Shown here: positions 9,134-15,670 of the stretch, piece by piece | Numbering within the stretch: the first letter of the stretch is position 1 | Layout: every line of letters starts with the position of its first letter | Source: Microthrixaceae bacterium | GTDB lineage: Bacteria; Actinomycetota; Acidimicrobiia; Acidimicrobiales; Poriferisodalaceae | DNA: 64,000 nucleotides | Direction of reading: 5' to 3' | Assembly: GCA_011523825.1 (NCBI GenBank) | Contig: WTFX01000017.1 | Coordinates: 1-64,000, forward strand | Made by a program: the position numbers and the translations under genes | The notes under the pieces: generated by a model | What the model was told of the DNA's origin: nothing | The model's input: only the letters and a program-made list of their open reading frames with translations | The model's database searches: none

Positions 9134-9476
9134 CGATCTCGCGGACGAGGCTGGTGCCGGTGCCGGGCTGGCTCTCCCACTCCCATTCCTCGTGAAGCTC
9201 CAGCGGCCCGTCATCTGACACGACGATGCGACTGCGGCAGTGCCCGTTGGCTGTCGTCCCGCTCGTCGTCAGGTGCGAATAGCGGAAGTCCAGATTGTCG
9301 CCGTCGCGCCGCCCAACGAGATGACCGAGCCGCACCGTGCCGCCCTGGTAGCGCGCCCACACGACCCCATCGGCTTCCTCGTGGTATTCGAAGCGCGTCT
9401 CTGACCCCACGTCGCCCCCAGGATCGTTGGCAACACCGACAAAGTTTCGCCCGTCGAGACTGGGTGCCGAACTCAT
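9108..9476 (-). CDS. Small conserved beta-rich protein (n-acetylglutamate-synthase-like in name only)
   Basis: This 122-residue protein matches a small family with the pattern GRxFVGVANxxxGDVGSETxFxYHEEADGVVWARYQGG, then LVGRRDGDNLDFRYSH and LHEEWEWES. Databases often label such proteins N-acetylglutamate synthase; nothing here supports that enzyme, and the repeated strands look like a small barrel. The start at 9476 shares ATGA with the stop of the upstream regulator, which decides the start over the ATG four codons upstream (9488). Function unknown. Confidence 0.75.
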   Translation of the reverse strand: MSSAPSLDGRNFVGVANDPGGDVGSETRFEYHEEADGVVWARYQGGTVRLGHLVGRRDGDNLDFRYSHLTTSGTTANGHCRSRIVVSDDGPLELHEEWEWESQPGTGTSLVREIDERTSIRG

Positions 9477-10468
9477 GCGAGCAGCCATTCGCGAACCTTT
9501 TCAGCGGCTTCTTGTCGATCGGTCCCGCCGAGCCGTTGGAGGTCCAGCATCACCTGCGTCGGATGAGCGAGCGTCGCATCATCTTCCGAGCGGATGCGAA
9601 GAACCGACTTGTCTGCCGGAACGATCAGCTCGACATTCGCATCGTCGGGGCCTCGAGCGGGAGTCAAATCAAGATGGAGCGCAAGCCGGTGATCACCCGT
9701 GTACACCGTCGTGTGAGTGGGCACTCGCCACGGGGCGAGTCGATCAGCAGCGACATCGCCCGAGATGACGGTGTCGGCTCGCAGAGACTCGCCCGCAGCC
9801 ACGATCCGCTCAGATGTCTCCTGCGGAGAATCCAAGGCATAGAACCAGCTGGTGAACCCGCGTGTATCGGCGTAGCTATTCAGGAAGGCATCAAGCAGCG
9901 CCGGCTTGTCCGCAGTCCAGGACGAACGTCCTCGGCGCTCAACGAACTCAGCGGCCGACAACGCAGACAGCACCTGCGAAACCCGGGGCTGGCTGACGCC
10001 GGCACGTTCGGCAAGCTCGGCCTCCCCCTCCGCAACGCCGTCCGAGATCAGCACGCGAATGATCGACCAAGATCCGGACCCTCTGGGCATGCCACGCCGG
10101 CCCCTTCTCACAGAACGACTCGGCACGCGGCAGCTGATGCGAATGCCGCGTGCCCGGACATCAGCGTTGCCGTGGGTGTCGACCCACGACCACTGCGCCT
10201 CCGTGAGCGCCCGTCCCGTCGGCTCGGAAATCAGTGGAGCCACCAGCAACGGCACACCTACAGTCGCGAGGCGATCCCTCACGGGCTCCAGGCGCGGCAT
10301 CTCACCGGGATACGGCGCACGACTCTTCATCTGGACAGCAAATCGAACGCGCTTGTCGTCAACCTCGGCGTCGAGCAGCGCATCTGCGAGATCGGCGGCC
10401 GGCTCGTCTGAACTCACCATCGCCTCGATGGCAACGCGGTCAAACAACTGCGTCACATTCATAAGCAT
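9473..10468 (-). CDS. Winged-helix regulator resembling AbiEi-type antitoxins
   Basis: This 331-residue protein has a helix-turn-helix at about residues 150-185 (AELAERAGVSQPRVSQVLSAL then a wing). It ends HPTQVMLDLQRLGGTDRQEAAEKVREWLL, a tail shared with the AbiEi_2-like antitoxin/regulator family. The N-terminal 120 residues form an alpha/beta domain of unknown role. A perfect palindrome (10478-10494) lies just upstream, consistent with autoregulation. No nucleotidyltransferase toxin follows; the coupled gene is the small beta-rich protein. The start is ATG 10468 or the ATG two codons later. Family assignment is tentative; the CDS itself is firm. Confidence 0.7.
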   Translation of the reverse strand: MLMNVTQLFDRVAIEAMVSSDEPAADLADALLDAEVDDKRVRFAVQMKSRAPYPGEMPRLEPVRDRLATVGVPLLVAPLISEPTGRALTEAQWSWVDTHGNADVRARGIRISCRVPSRSVRRGRRGMPRGSGSWSIIRVLISDGVAEGEAELAERAGVSQPRVSQVLSALSAAEFVERRGRSSWTADKPALLDAFLNSYADTRGFTSWFYALDSPQETSERIVAAGESLRADTVISGDVAADRLAPWRVPTHTTVYTGDHRLALHLDLTPARGPDDANVELIVPADKSVLRIRSEDDATLAHPTQVMLDLQRLGGTDRQEAAEKVREWLLA

Positions 10469-10477
10469 GGAAGAATC

Positions 10478-10494
10478 ATAAGCGATGTGCTTAT
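10478..10494. promoter_or_regulatory. Palindromic operator between divergent genes
   Basis: Arms ATAAGC (10478-10483) and GCTTAT (10489-10494) flank GATGT. A further ATAAGC half-site lies at 10461-10466, next to the regulator's own start codon. The element lies in the 16-base space between the divergent starts at 10468 and 10485 and covers the start of the plus-strand gene. It probably binds the AbiEi-like regulator. Confidence 0.55.
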
Positions 10495-10802
10495 CTCGAC
10501 AAAATCCTTATTCGGATGAGAGGCCCTCTCGCCGCGCAGGCCGGCCGGAGCAGGCTGAGGCGGTTACGGCCGCCGACGCTGATTTCGACGAGCTGCTCGC
10601 CACGATGCTCGACGAGACTGGCGGGCCGCTCACGCCCGATGAGCGTGCTGCTGCCAGGCGCGTGCTCTCGGATGACGCTGCTGCTCTCGCCGCTGACCTC
10701 GCCGCGATCGCCGCGAGAAACCCAGATCTCTCTGAAGACGAGGCAGCCGACATCGCCGTCGAGGCAGTACGTCAGGTCCGCAGAGAACGCCGAGAACGCT
10801 GA
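10485..10802 (+). CDS. Orphan chimeric antitoxin-like protein
   Basis: This 105-residue protein seems to join two antitoxin tails. Residues about 33-62 (FDELLATMLDETGGPLTPDE and on) look like the C-terminus of a VapB-type antitoxin. Residues about 63-105 (DAAALAADLAAIAARNPDLS to the Arg-rich end) match the tail of the antitoxin at 12192-12515, including at DNA level. It has no DNA-binding domain of its own. The gene downstream that should encode the PIN toxin is reduced to a few codons (ATG at 10812). It may be a decayed module or a stand-alone antidote. Confidence 0.5.
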   Translation: MCLSRQNPYSDERPSRRAGRPEQAEAVTAADADFDELLATMLDETGGPLTPDERAAARRVLSDDAAALAADLAAIAARNPDLSEDEAADIAVEAVRQVRRERRER

Positions 10803-10822
10803 CCCAGTCCGATGCGAGTCGC
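10674..10822 (+). repeat. Duplicated antitoxin-tail segment, copy 1
   Basis: This stretch aligns without gaps to 12387-12535. It covers the last ~43 codons of the antitoxin, the intergenic bases and the first codons of the PIN toxin (CGATGCGAGT in both). Similarity ends abruptly a few codons into the toxin, so copy 1 has lost the toxin body. Confidence 0.7.
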
Positions 10823-10964
10823 AGCGGGCGCAGACATCAGGACGCGTTCGTGCCCCGCCGAAGCGGGGCACGTCCTGCGAGTCAGCAGAGGAGCAAGCTC
10901 ACGGCACCGAATGCTCGGGTCCTCTCCGCTGCCAACACGATACGAGCTCAAGTGCGCCGCATAG
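10812..10964 (+). pseudogene. Remnant of a PIN toxin start
   Basis: ATG at 10812 opens with MRVAAGAD, matching MRVVVDAN of the intact toxin at 12525, but the acidic residue at position 6 is lost. The rest of the 50 codons has no PIN similarity and runs through a GC hairpin at 10849-10872. I read it as the stump of a deleted toxin. Confidence 0.45.
10849..10872. terminator. GC-rich hairpin with CGAA tetraloop
   Basis: Arms CGTGCCCCGC and GCGGGGCACG pair perfectly over 10 bases around CGAA. No T-tract follows. It lies just after the orphan antitoxin gene and could terminate it; stem-loops without T-tracts are common in actinobacteria. Confidence 0.45.
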
Positions 10965-11064
10965 TCGGATTCCAGGCGAACACGGGTTGGCTTTCCACGG
11001 ATCCGAGGACGAACGGCCGCTACGAGGCGCACCCGTGCCCCACAACGCAGTACACAGAGGACAG

Positions 11065-11247
11065 ATGAACGCCGAGCACATGAACCCTGCCGAGGAATTC
11101 GAGTTCTACAGCCGGCCCGAGAACCTGCGTCCCCAAGGACCGGCGCAACGACGCAGCCCGAGGCTGCCCGACTCAATTGCCGAGCGCGACCCCGATCAAG
11201 CTTGGTACTGGACGCCGGAGTGGCGAGAAGGCGAAGCGCAGATCTAA
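11065..11247 (+). CDS. Small hypothetical protein, antitoxin-like ends
   Basis: This 60-residue reading frame has ATG 11065 behind a weak GAGGACAG. The N-terminal part (PAEEFEFYSRPENLRPQGPA) resembles segments of ribbon-helix-helix antitoxins. The C-terminal part (RDPDQAWYWTPEWREGEAQ) resembles the tail of AbrB-like antitoxins from actinobacteria. It has neither DNA-binding domain, so it may be a mosaic remnant like the orphan at 10485. It is followed within three bases by a hairpin. Confidence 0.4.
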   Translation: MNAEHMNPAEEFEFYSRPENLRPQGPAQRRSPRLPDSIAERDPDQAWYWTPEWREGEAQI

Positions 11248-11249
11248 CT

Positions 11250-11267
11250 CGGCCGAGAGGTCGGCCG
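11250..11267. terminator. Hairpin after the small antitoxin-like gene
   Basis: Arms CGGCCGA and TCGGCCG enclose GAGG, starting three bases after the stop at 11247. There is no T-tract. It is a plausible terminator. Confidence 0.4.
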
Positions 11268-11288
11268 GGGTCGAACGGCGTAGGAGTT

Positions 11289-11450
11289 CTAGCTGTGGCC
11301 TTCGTTGATGAGCTCTTCAGTTGTCTTGGGACGGAACAGGTCCTTCGGAATATCAGCTAGGCCGACGCCAGGCTTCGGCGAGTAGCCACCGACGTAGGTC
11401 GTTCGTCGATCCCGGAGCAGCTCACGCTTGGCGCGGCGCTTCTTTGCCAT
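11289..11450 (-). CDS. Small basic hypothetical protein
   Basis: This 53-residue frame starts at ATG 11450, with GGAAGAG about 12 bases upstream. The N-terminus is very basic (MAKKRRAKRELLRDRR), followed by YVGGYSPKPGVGLADIP and an acidic tail. No family is recognised. It lies downstream of another small minus-strand gene (11764-11573). Confidence 0.4.
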   Translation of the reverse strand: MAKKRRAKRELLRDRRTTYVGGYSPKPGVGLADIPKDLFRPKTTEELINEGHS

Positions 11451-11572
11451 CAGCGTTCTCTCTTCCCGGCGCACCTATTGGTCGAGACTCTAACGATTCG
11501 ATATCGGCCCACTTGAGCAGGATTCCGCCGCCAGTCCATACATAGTCGCCGCCGCGCCCTCGCACTTTGAGG

Positions 11573-11764
11573 TCACTCGGCACGAGGCGGTAAGCAGAAC
11601 CACGTCTGATGGGCCAGCGCGGATTCGAACCGGCCTGCGCGTGCCTGTGCCTCGAGTTCCTCGCGGGTGAAGCCGGTCTCGGCGATCGCAGCCTCAAGCG
11701 CCTCCCAGGCCTCGTCGGGAGTCGGGCGATGCACGACGATCTCGCTGGGTTCCGCATACGTCAT
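11573..11764 (-). CDS. Small acidic hypothetical protein
   Basis: This 63-residue frame starts at ATG 11764 behind a strong AAGGAGAG. It has a central amphipathic helix (PDEAWEALEAAIAETGFTRE) and a tail ALAHQTWFCLPPRAE. Size and acidity fit an antitoxin or a phage-type small protein, but no family is certain. The reading frame after its stop (YVWTGGGILLKWADIESLES, other frame) may be a decayed partner. Confidence 0.45.
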   Translation of the reverse strand: MTYAEPSEIVVHRPTPDEAWEALEAAIAETGFTREELEAQARAGRFESALAHQTWFCLPPRAE

Positions 11765-11903
11765 TGGTACGGGCTCTCTCCTTGCCGTGGGTTGGATCAT
11801 CGTGTCATCAAGGTGACGTCGAAACGTGCCCCGCTCCCGTCGACATCTCGTGAACCTTGGCTCTCGCGGACCCTCGACGCGTTGGCGACGCTAGAGTTCG
11901 TCT

Positions 11904-12012
11904 TGCCCGTTGGGCACCATTTTGGTCCGGGTTCCGTTGGAACCCGCTTTGCTACGGACCTCTGTCGAGGTCCAGCCGGGACCCCCTCTGGGGGTCCCAT
12001 TTATTCGTTTGG
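11904..12012 (+). ncRNA. Run of four perfect hairpins ending in an intrinsic terminator
   Basis: Four back-to-back stem-loops are visible. The first is TGCCC/GGGCA (11904-11916, loop GTT). The second is CGGGTTCC/GGAACCCG (11928-11946, loop GTT). The third is GGACCTC/GAGGTCC (11956-11973, loop TGTC). The fourth is GGGACCCCC/GGGGGTCCC (11978-11998, loop TCT), followed by ATTTATTCGTTT. All stems are perfect, the spacers are 4-11 bases and the last is a textbook terminator for the plus strand. No coding frame explains it. It lies 180 bases before the VapB start, so it may be a small RNA or a regulatory leader. Confidence 0.5.
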
Positions 12013-12166
12013 TGGAAAACGCCGCCAGACATAACGTCGCCCGGGTGACGGACAGCTACGCAGCACTTGTCGATCCGGGCTGCACGAGCGGTCTCGCCAA
12101 GGAACTGCAGCAACTGACGGAAGAGGTCTCTGCGCGACCGCGAGGGCTCCCACGGCGGCCAGAGCT

Positions 12167-12192
12167 TGTTTGTCAGGTTAAACTGACAAACA
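12167..12192 (+). promoter_or_regulatory. Palindromic operator over a leaderless promoter for vapBC
   Basis: Arms TGTTTGTCAG (12167-12176) and CTGACAAACA (12183-12192) are perfect over 10 bases around GTTAAA. The right arm ends on the first base of the antitoxin ATG. TAAACT (12179-12184) fits a -10 box placed so that transcription would begin at or beside the ATG, giving a leaderless mRNA. The HTH antitoxin is the likely repressor. Confidence 0.65.
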
Positions 12193-12515
12193 TGAGCCTC
12201 ATCGCTCACAACCGCCTGCCGGCGAAGCCCATCGACGCGCTACGCGAACTCGTGCGCGCCATCGATGAGTGCGACGAACTCAAGCGCGAGACGGTGGCTG
12301 CGGCTCGCGAGGCAGGGGCCACGTGGGAGGCCATCGGCGGAGCCCTGGGCATCACCCGACAGTCAGCTTGGGCGCTCTACTCGGCCGACGCTGCTGCTCT
12401 CAGCGCTGACCTCGCCGAAAGTGCCGCGAGGAACACCGACCTCTCCGAAGACGAGGCAGCCGACATCGCCGTCGAGGCAGTACGCCAGGTCCGCAGAGCT
12501 CGCCGAGCACGCTGA
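12192..12515 (+). CDS. HTH antitoxin of a VapBC-type module
   Basis: This 107-residue protein has a helix-turn-helix at about residues 35-62 (ETVAAAREAGATWEAIGGAL then GITRQSAWALYS). The tail beginning DAAALSADLAESAARNTDLS carries an acidic helix and an Arg-rich end. It should bind its own promoter palindrome and neutralise the PIN toxin 9 bases downstream. The ATG at 12192 is favoured over longer readings because it sits exactly at the edge of the operator. The tail is duplicated in the orphan gene at 10485. Confidence 0.75.
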   Translation: MSLIAHNRLPAKPIDALRELVRAIDECDELKRETVAAAREAGATWEAIGGALGITRQSAWALYSADAAALSADLAESAARNTDLSEDEAADIAVEAVRQVRRARRAR

Positions 12516-12535
12516 TCCAGCCCGATGCGAGTTGT
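12387..12535 (+). repeat. Duplicated antitoxin-tail segment, copy 2
   Basis: This is the gap-free partner of 10674-10822. Here it runs from the second half of the intact antitoxin into the first codons of the intact PIN toxin. Confidence 0.7.
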
Positions 12536-12950
12536 GGTGGACGCGAATGTGTACGTGTCGGCCGTGATGACGAAGGGCTCGCCGCACCGCATCTTTCAAC
12601 GATGGCTCGCAGGCTCAGGAATCGAGATCATCGCCTGCCAGCGACTGCTCGACGAAGTCCTCCAAGTGTTGACGACCCGGCCGCAGGTGATGAAGCGCGT
12701 CGACCACCAGCTCGCAAACAGGATGATCTCGCGCTTGGTCACGGGAATCGGCCTTATGCCGGACCCCACCGACGTTCAGCAATGGACCCGCGACGGCGAC
12801 GACGACTATCTCATAGCGCTCGCGAGAGAGCAGGGCGCTGACTGCATCGTGAGCAGAGACAAAGACCTCTTGGAGTGGGAGGAGCAGACTCCGCCCGTGA
12901 TCACTCCGTCAGAATTCGAGAAGACTCTGGGACCGCTACCGCGGCGCTAG
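12525..12950 (+). CDS. PIN-domain ribonuclease toxin
   Basis: This 141-residue putative toxin of the COG1569 type opens with VVVDANVYVSA. The acidic residues expected for Mg-dependent RNA cleavage are present: Asp6, Asp43/Glu44, the cluster DGDDD around 90-94, and Asp112/Asp114 in SRDKDLL. It starts 9 bases after the antitoxin stop, the usual toxin-second order. It would act on cytoplasmic RNA when the antitoxin is degraded. It is full length for the family. Confidence 0.88.
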   Translation: MRVVVDANVYVSAVMTKGSPHRIFQRWLAGSGIEIIACQRLLDEVLQVLTTRPQVMKRVDHQLANRMISRLVTGIGLMPDPTDVQQWTRDGDDDYLIALAREQGADCIVSRDKDLLEWEEQTPPVITPSEFEKTLGPLPRR

Positions 12951-13026
12951 ATCACCAAGCCGGCTCTGCCAGCGGCACTATGGGCGATGAGCGGGCGGAG
13001 CTGTTCGCCGATGCCGACCAGGGCGG

Positions 13027-13452
13027 TCAGGCGTCTTCGAGTGTGGCCCGCAGGAGTCTGAGCTGCTTGGCGTCGGACGCCCGGATGGCGATGCGCAGCA
13101 GGGGCCACATCACACGCCACAGCACGCCCGTGCTCTGGCAGTCGGCGGTCAGCGTGACTCGTGAGGTGCCCTCATCGTGGGGGTGGACCTCGTAGGCGTA
13201 GTCCGCCCTCACGCCGCCCTGAACCGAGCGCAGCACGATCGACTGCCCGGCGACGCATCGCACGATGGTGCTGGAGCGATCCTTGCCACGAGCGCGGAAC
13301 GTCAGCCGGGTGCCTTCGGCGGTCTGGCCGTCGGCGGCGATCGTGTCGATCCCGGGCATCCACCGGTGAGCGTTCGGCCAGTCGACCAGGGCGGCCCACA
13401 CGTGCGGAGCCGGGTGACCGATGATCTCTTCGACCGAGAATGCCTGCGCCAT
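13027..13452 (-). CDS. SRPBCC / polyketide-cyclase-like protein
   Basis: This 141-residue START-like fold protein has the opening FSVEEIIGHPAPHVWAALVD, the strand pair around LTFRARGKDRSS, and the terminal long helix RIAIRASDAKQLRLLRATLE. Such proteins bind hydrophobic ligands in a central cavity; the ligand is not predictable. It is one of two SRPBCC genes in the window (other at 41452). It is an ordinary gene inside the toxin-antitoxin-rich stretch. Confidence 0.85.
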   Translation of the reverse strand: MAQAFSVEEIIGHPAPHVWAALVDWPNAHRWMPGIDTIAADGQTAEGTRLTFRARGKDRSSTIVRCVAGQSIVLRSVQGGVRADYAYEVHPHDEGTSRVTLTADCQSTGVLWRVMWPLLRIAIRASDAKQLRLLRATLEDA

Positions 13453-13521
13453 GACGTGTCTCCTCGACGTCCCATTGTGCCCCTGCGCACCCGGGCGCCC
13501 CCATCCGCCCAGCGGCGTGGA

Positions 13522-13785
13522 TCACCGTTGACTGAAGAAGCGCTCACTCATCGCGGCCACGCCGTCCGGGTCGGGCGGTCCCGACTCGGCTGACCACTCT
13601 TCCATGAAGGCCTCCAAGGCACGGCGACGACGGTGCTCGTCGGCCAGCATTGCTATGGCCTGCTTGATCGCTGCTGATCGGCCGCCGAACTCGGGCGCGA
13701 TCTCGTCAAGCAGCGCCCGATCCTCGTCGTCGAGGCGCACTGTGGTCGTCTCGACCGTCGTACCGGCAGCGCCCTCGGCCTCCAT
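13522..13785 (-). CDS. Ribbon-helix-helix antitoxin without a toxin
   Basis: This 87-residue protein has a strand TTTVRLDDEDRALLDEIAPE followed by FGGRSAAIKQAIAMLADEHR, the CopG/ParD-like DNA-binding fold. An acidic Trp-containing tail (MEEWSAESGPPDPDG) is typical of toxin-binding regions. GTTGAGGAC lies directly before the ATG at 13785. No toxin gene follows; the next minus-strand gene is SRPBCC. It is an orphan antitoxin or the survivor of a decayed pair. Confidence 0.65.
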   Translation of the reverse strand: MEAEGAAGTTVETTTVRLDDEDRALLDEIAPEFGGRSAAIKQAIAMLADEHRRRRALEAFMEEWSAESGPPDPDGVAAMSERFFSQR

Positions 13786-14028
13786 GTCCTCAACGATGTT
13801 TGTCTCGTCCGATGACGAGGCTGCCGGTACTGCCGAGCGGGCGGCAGTAGCGTGACTGTGAACACCCCGGAACCGTCCCTGCTTCGGCAAACGGCCGGGG
13901 TTACGTCTTTCGGGAATCCGCCACGTCAAGCACCGGCGGCAACTCGGGTGACCGCAATCAGTCCTGGGCGTGTACGCAGTGCGATTCCGAGAGCGACTGC
14001 GATGCGCAGAAGCCGGCACGCCGCTGAC

Positions 14029-14264
14029 TCATGCCCTCAAGTCCGAAGCGATCACCTTGTCAGCCCAGGCCAGCTCCTCGGTGCTGAGCTCGCCATGCTC
14101 CTGCTCCCACTCGCGCACGGCCGCAAGCCCGTCCTCGATACGGATCGCCCGCTCTGCAGCCGCGTTGAGCCATGCAGACAGGCTGACCCGTGCGACGCAG
14201 CGGCGCTGGCTGCTCGTTCGGCAACTGACTCGTCCAGAGAGATCGACAGCTTCTTCACCGCCAC
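14029..14264 (-). pseudogene. Frameshifted antitoxin gene
   Basis: The N-terminal half (VAVKKLSISLDESVAERAAS, from 14264) and C-terminal half (VSLSAWLNAAAERAIRIEDG, then EWEQEHGELSTEELAWADK) together make a standard actinobacterial antitoxin. They lie in different frames: one base is missing near 14190, where CACGGGTCAGCC would need an extra base between His-Gly and Val-Ser. Either the gene is broken or the assembly has an indel. No PIN toxin follows. The stop is at 14029-14031. Confidence 0.6.
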
Positions 14265-14646
14265 GAACGTGACGGTAGCCCTGCACTCCGATCCAACTGA
14301 TTGCGGTGTGACGCCTGCCGGCCACCACCTCCACCGCCATGTCCGAGAGCTCATCGGCCCGTTCGGCGCCCAGCCGGCAGCCACCCACCAGCGCTGCGAT
14401 GCGCGCCGACCGGTCGGGCGGGCTCGGCCAGCCACCCAGCAACCGATCGGCATCGTCGGAGACAGGGGCGAACTGCCGCACGGCGAGGGCCTCGTGCTCA
14501 CAGCAGTCCCGATAGGGGAGCCGCCAATGCGAAATGCACAACTGCTTCAAGATGGGGCCTGCCGCGACTACACGCGAAGCCCATACTCGCTCCATGTGAC
14601 GTGCCGAACGCTAAGTGCATGAATCGGCATCGCTACCCTCACCAGC
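14265..14646. other. No supported gene; possible decayed minus-strand frame
   Basis: A minus-strand frame from about 14595 into the antitoxin start has GC-rich third positions (segment ARIAALVGGCRLGAERADEL) but no recognisable family and no start with a ribosome site. It may be a remnant of another toxin or antitoxin. I do not call it a gene. Confidence 0.4.
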
Positions 14647-14841
14647 ATGGCAAACCAGAACATCAACGCTCGCGTCCGCTCCTGGCCCATCTACGGCCAA
14701 CAGATCGCAGCGATCCTCGCCGTCGAAGTCGTCGGCCCCGCACGGCCCAAGTCCAACGTCAACCTCGACCGCGACACCAAGAAGTGGATCGAGGAATTCA
14801 ACGAGATCTACGAAGTTCTGGAGAACGCCTGCCGCGTCTGA
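14647..14841 (+). CDS. Small hypothetical protein
   Basis: This 64-residue frame (MANQNINARVRSW at the start, KKWIEEFNEIYEVLENACR at the end) has a less GC-rich codon choice than its surroundings. TACCCT about 10 bases before the ATG could be a -10 box for a leaderless transcript. The final helix is acidic. It is unrecognised and lies just beyond the end of the convergent qat operon. Confidence 0.4.
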   Translation: MANQNINARVRSWPIYGQQIAAILAVEVVGPARPKSNVNLDRDTKKWIEEFNEIYEVLENACRV

Positions 14842-14912
14842 ACTATCTGGTTGACATCCTCTAGGCGAATGGGCCAATGCGCCCGAGAATGATGAGTGCC
14901 GAGGATCACTAG

Positions 14913-15668
14913 TTACCCGAATTCGATCAGTCGCCTGACGGGGCTAGGTAGCAGCCTGTGGGTGTGTGTCGCGTTCACGATGTCGCCGAGGGTTCGCCAC
15001 GTGCACTTTCGGATCGTCTCAGTGCTGAGGTTGTGGACGCGTGCAAGCGCTGTTTCGACTCGTGCGATTTCGCCAGGTCGTCGAGGACCCCGGCCCTTGT
15101 CCCCAAAAGGATGATCTGTTTCCGGCAGTACGCGGTCAAGCGGGATCTGTGCCAGAAGATCCCTGCGACGAACCGACGACGCGTTCACCGAGAAGTAGCA
15201 GCCGAGGTCGAGGGCGCGATCCGTCTCGCTGTCTGTGCCTAGCCACCAGTGGAGGATGAGGCCAGGCTGCGGGCACTCTGCGATCACGTCTAGGAGTTGA
15301 TTCGTAGCCATGTAGCTGTGCAGAGAGGTGATGCGCGGGCTTTGCTGGAGCACGCTCAGCGCTCGGGCAAGGGTGAACTGTTGTATCTCCAGTGAAACTC
15401 GAGATGCTCCGTCGAGCCCCAGTTCGCCTGCGTAGGGCGTCCTGCCGACGAGCTCGCGAAAGCGGCCCGAGTCGAAGCTCTTCTGCGCCCTGACGAGGCC
15501 GGGGTGGCATCCGACTCCCCAAATCGTGGTTTCATCGGATCGTTCGAGCGCCTGCTCGGCTTCATCAAGCGATCGGGTAACGGCGAATACGACAGCTCCC
15601 AACGATCGCAATTCGCGAGCCTCGATTCCCGCGTCGATGTGTGCGTGAAGGTCCAGAGGAGGAAGCAC
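14913..15668 (-). CDS. qatD: QatD, TatD-family nuclease of the Qat defense system
   Basis: This 251-residue TatD-like metal-dependent hydrolase shows the metal-binding residues: DLHAH at residues 6-10, GCHPG, the Glu in AGELGLDG, SLHSYM and the terminal ETDHPFGD. TatD proteins are DNases; in the Qat anti-phage system QatD is the fourth component. The GTG start is two bases after the qatC stop (TAACCGTG), so it is translated from the same mRNA. It is the last gene of the operon. It is not the housekeeping TatD, given its position. Confidence 0.9.
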   Translation of the reverse strand: MLPPLDLHAHIDAGIEARELRSLGAVVFAVTRSLDEAEQALERSDETTIWGVGCHPGLVRAQKSFDSGRFRELVGRTPYAGELGLDGASRVSLEIQQFTLARALSVLQQSPRITSLHSYMATNQLLDVIAECPQPGLILHWWLGTDSETDRALDLGCYFSVNASSVRRRDLLAQIPLDRVLPETDHPFGDKGRGPRRPGEIARVETALARVHNLSTETIRKCTWRTLGDIVNATHTHRLLPSPVRRLIEFG

Positions 15669-15670
15669 GG

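Noticed and set aside
8138..10411. Long plus-strand open frame opposite the DUF4032 operon
   Set aside because: It is antisense to three genes with clear families and overlaps; GC-rich third positions of the minus-strand genes keep the opposite frame open. The protein sequence is Gln/Arg-rich without a domain.
11608..11645. T-arm-like GGTTCGAATCC on the minus strand
   Set aside because: The flanking stem bases do not pair and no anticodon arm or acceptor exists; it lies inside the coding sequence of a small gene.
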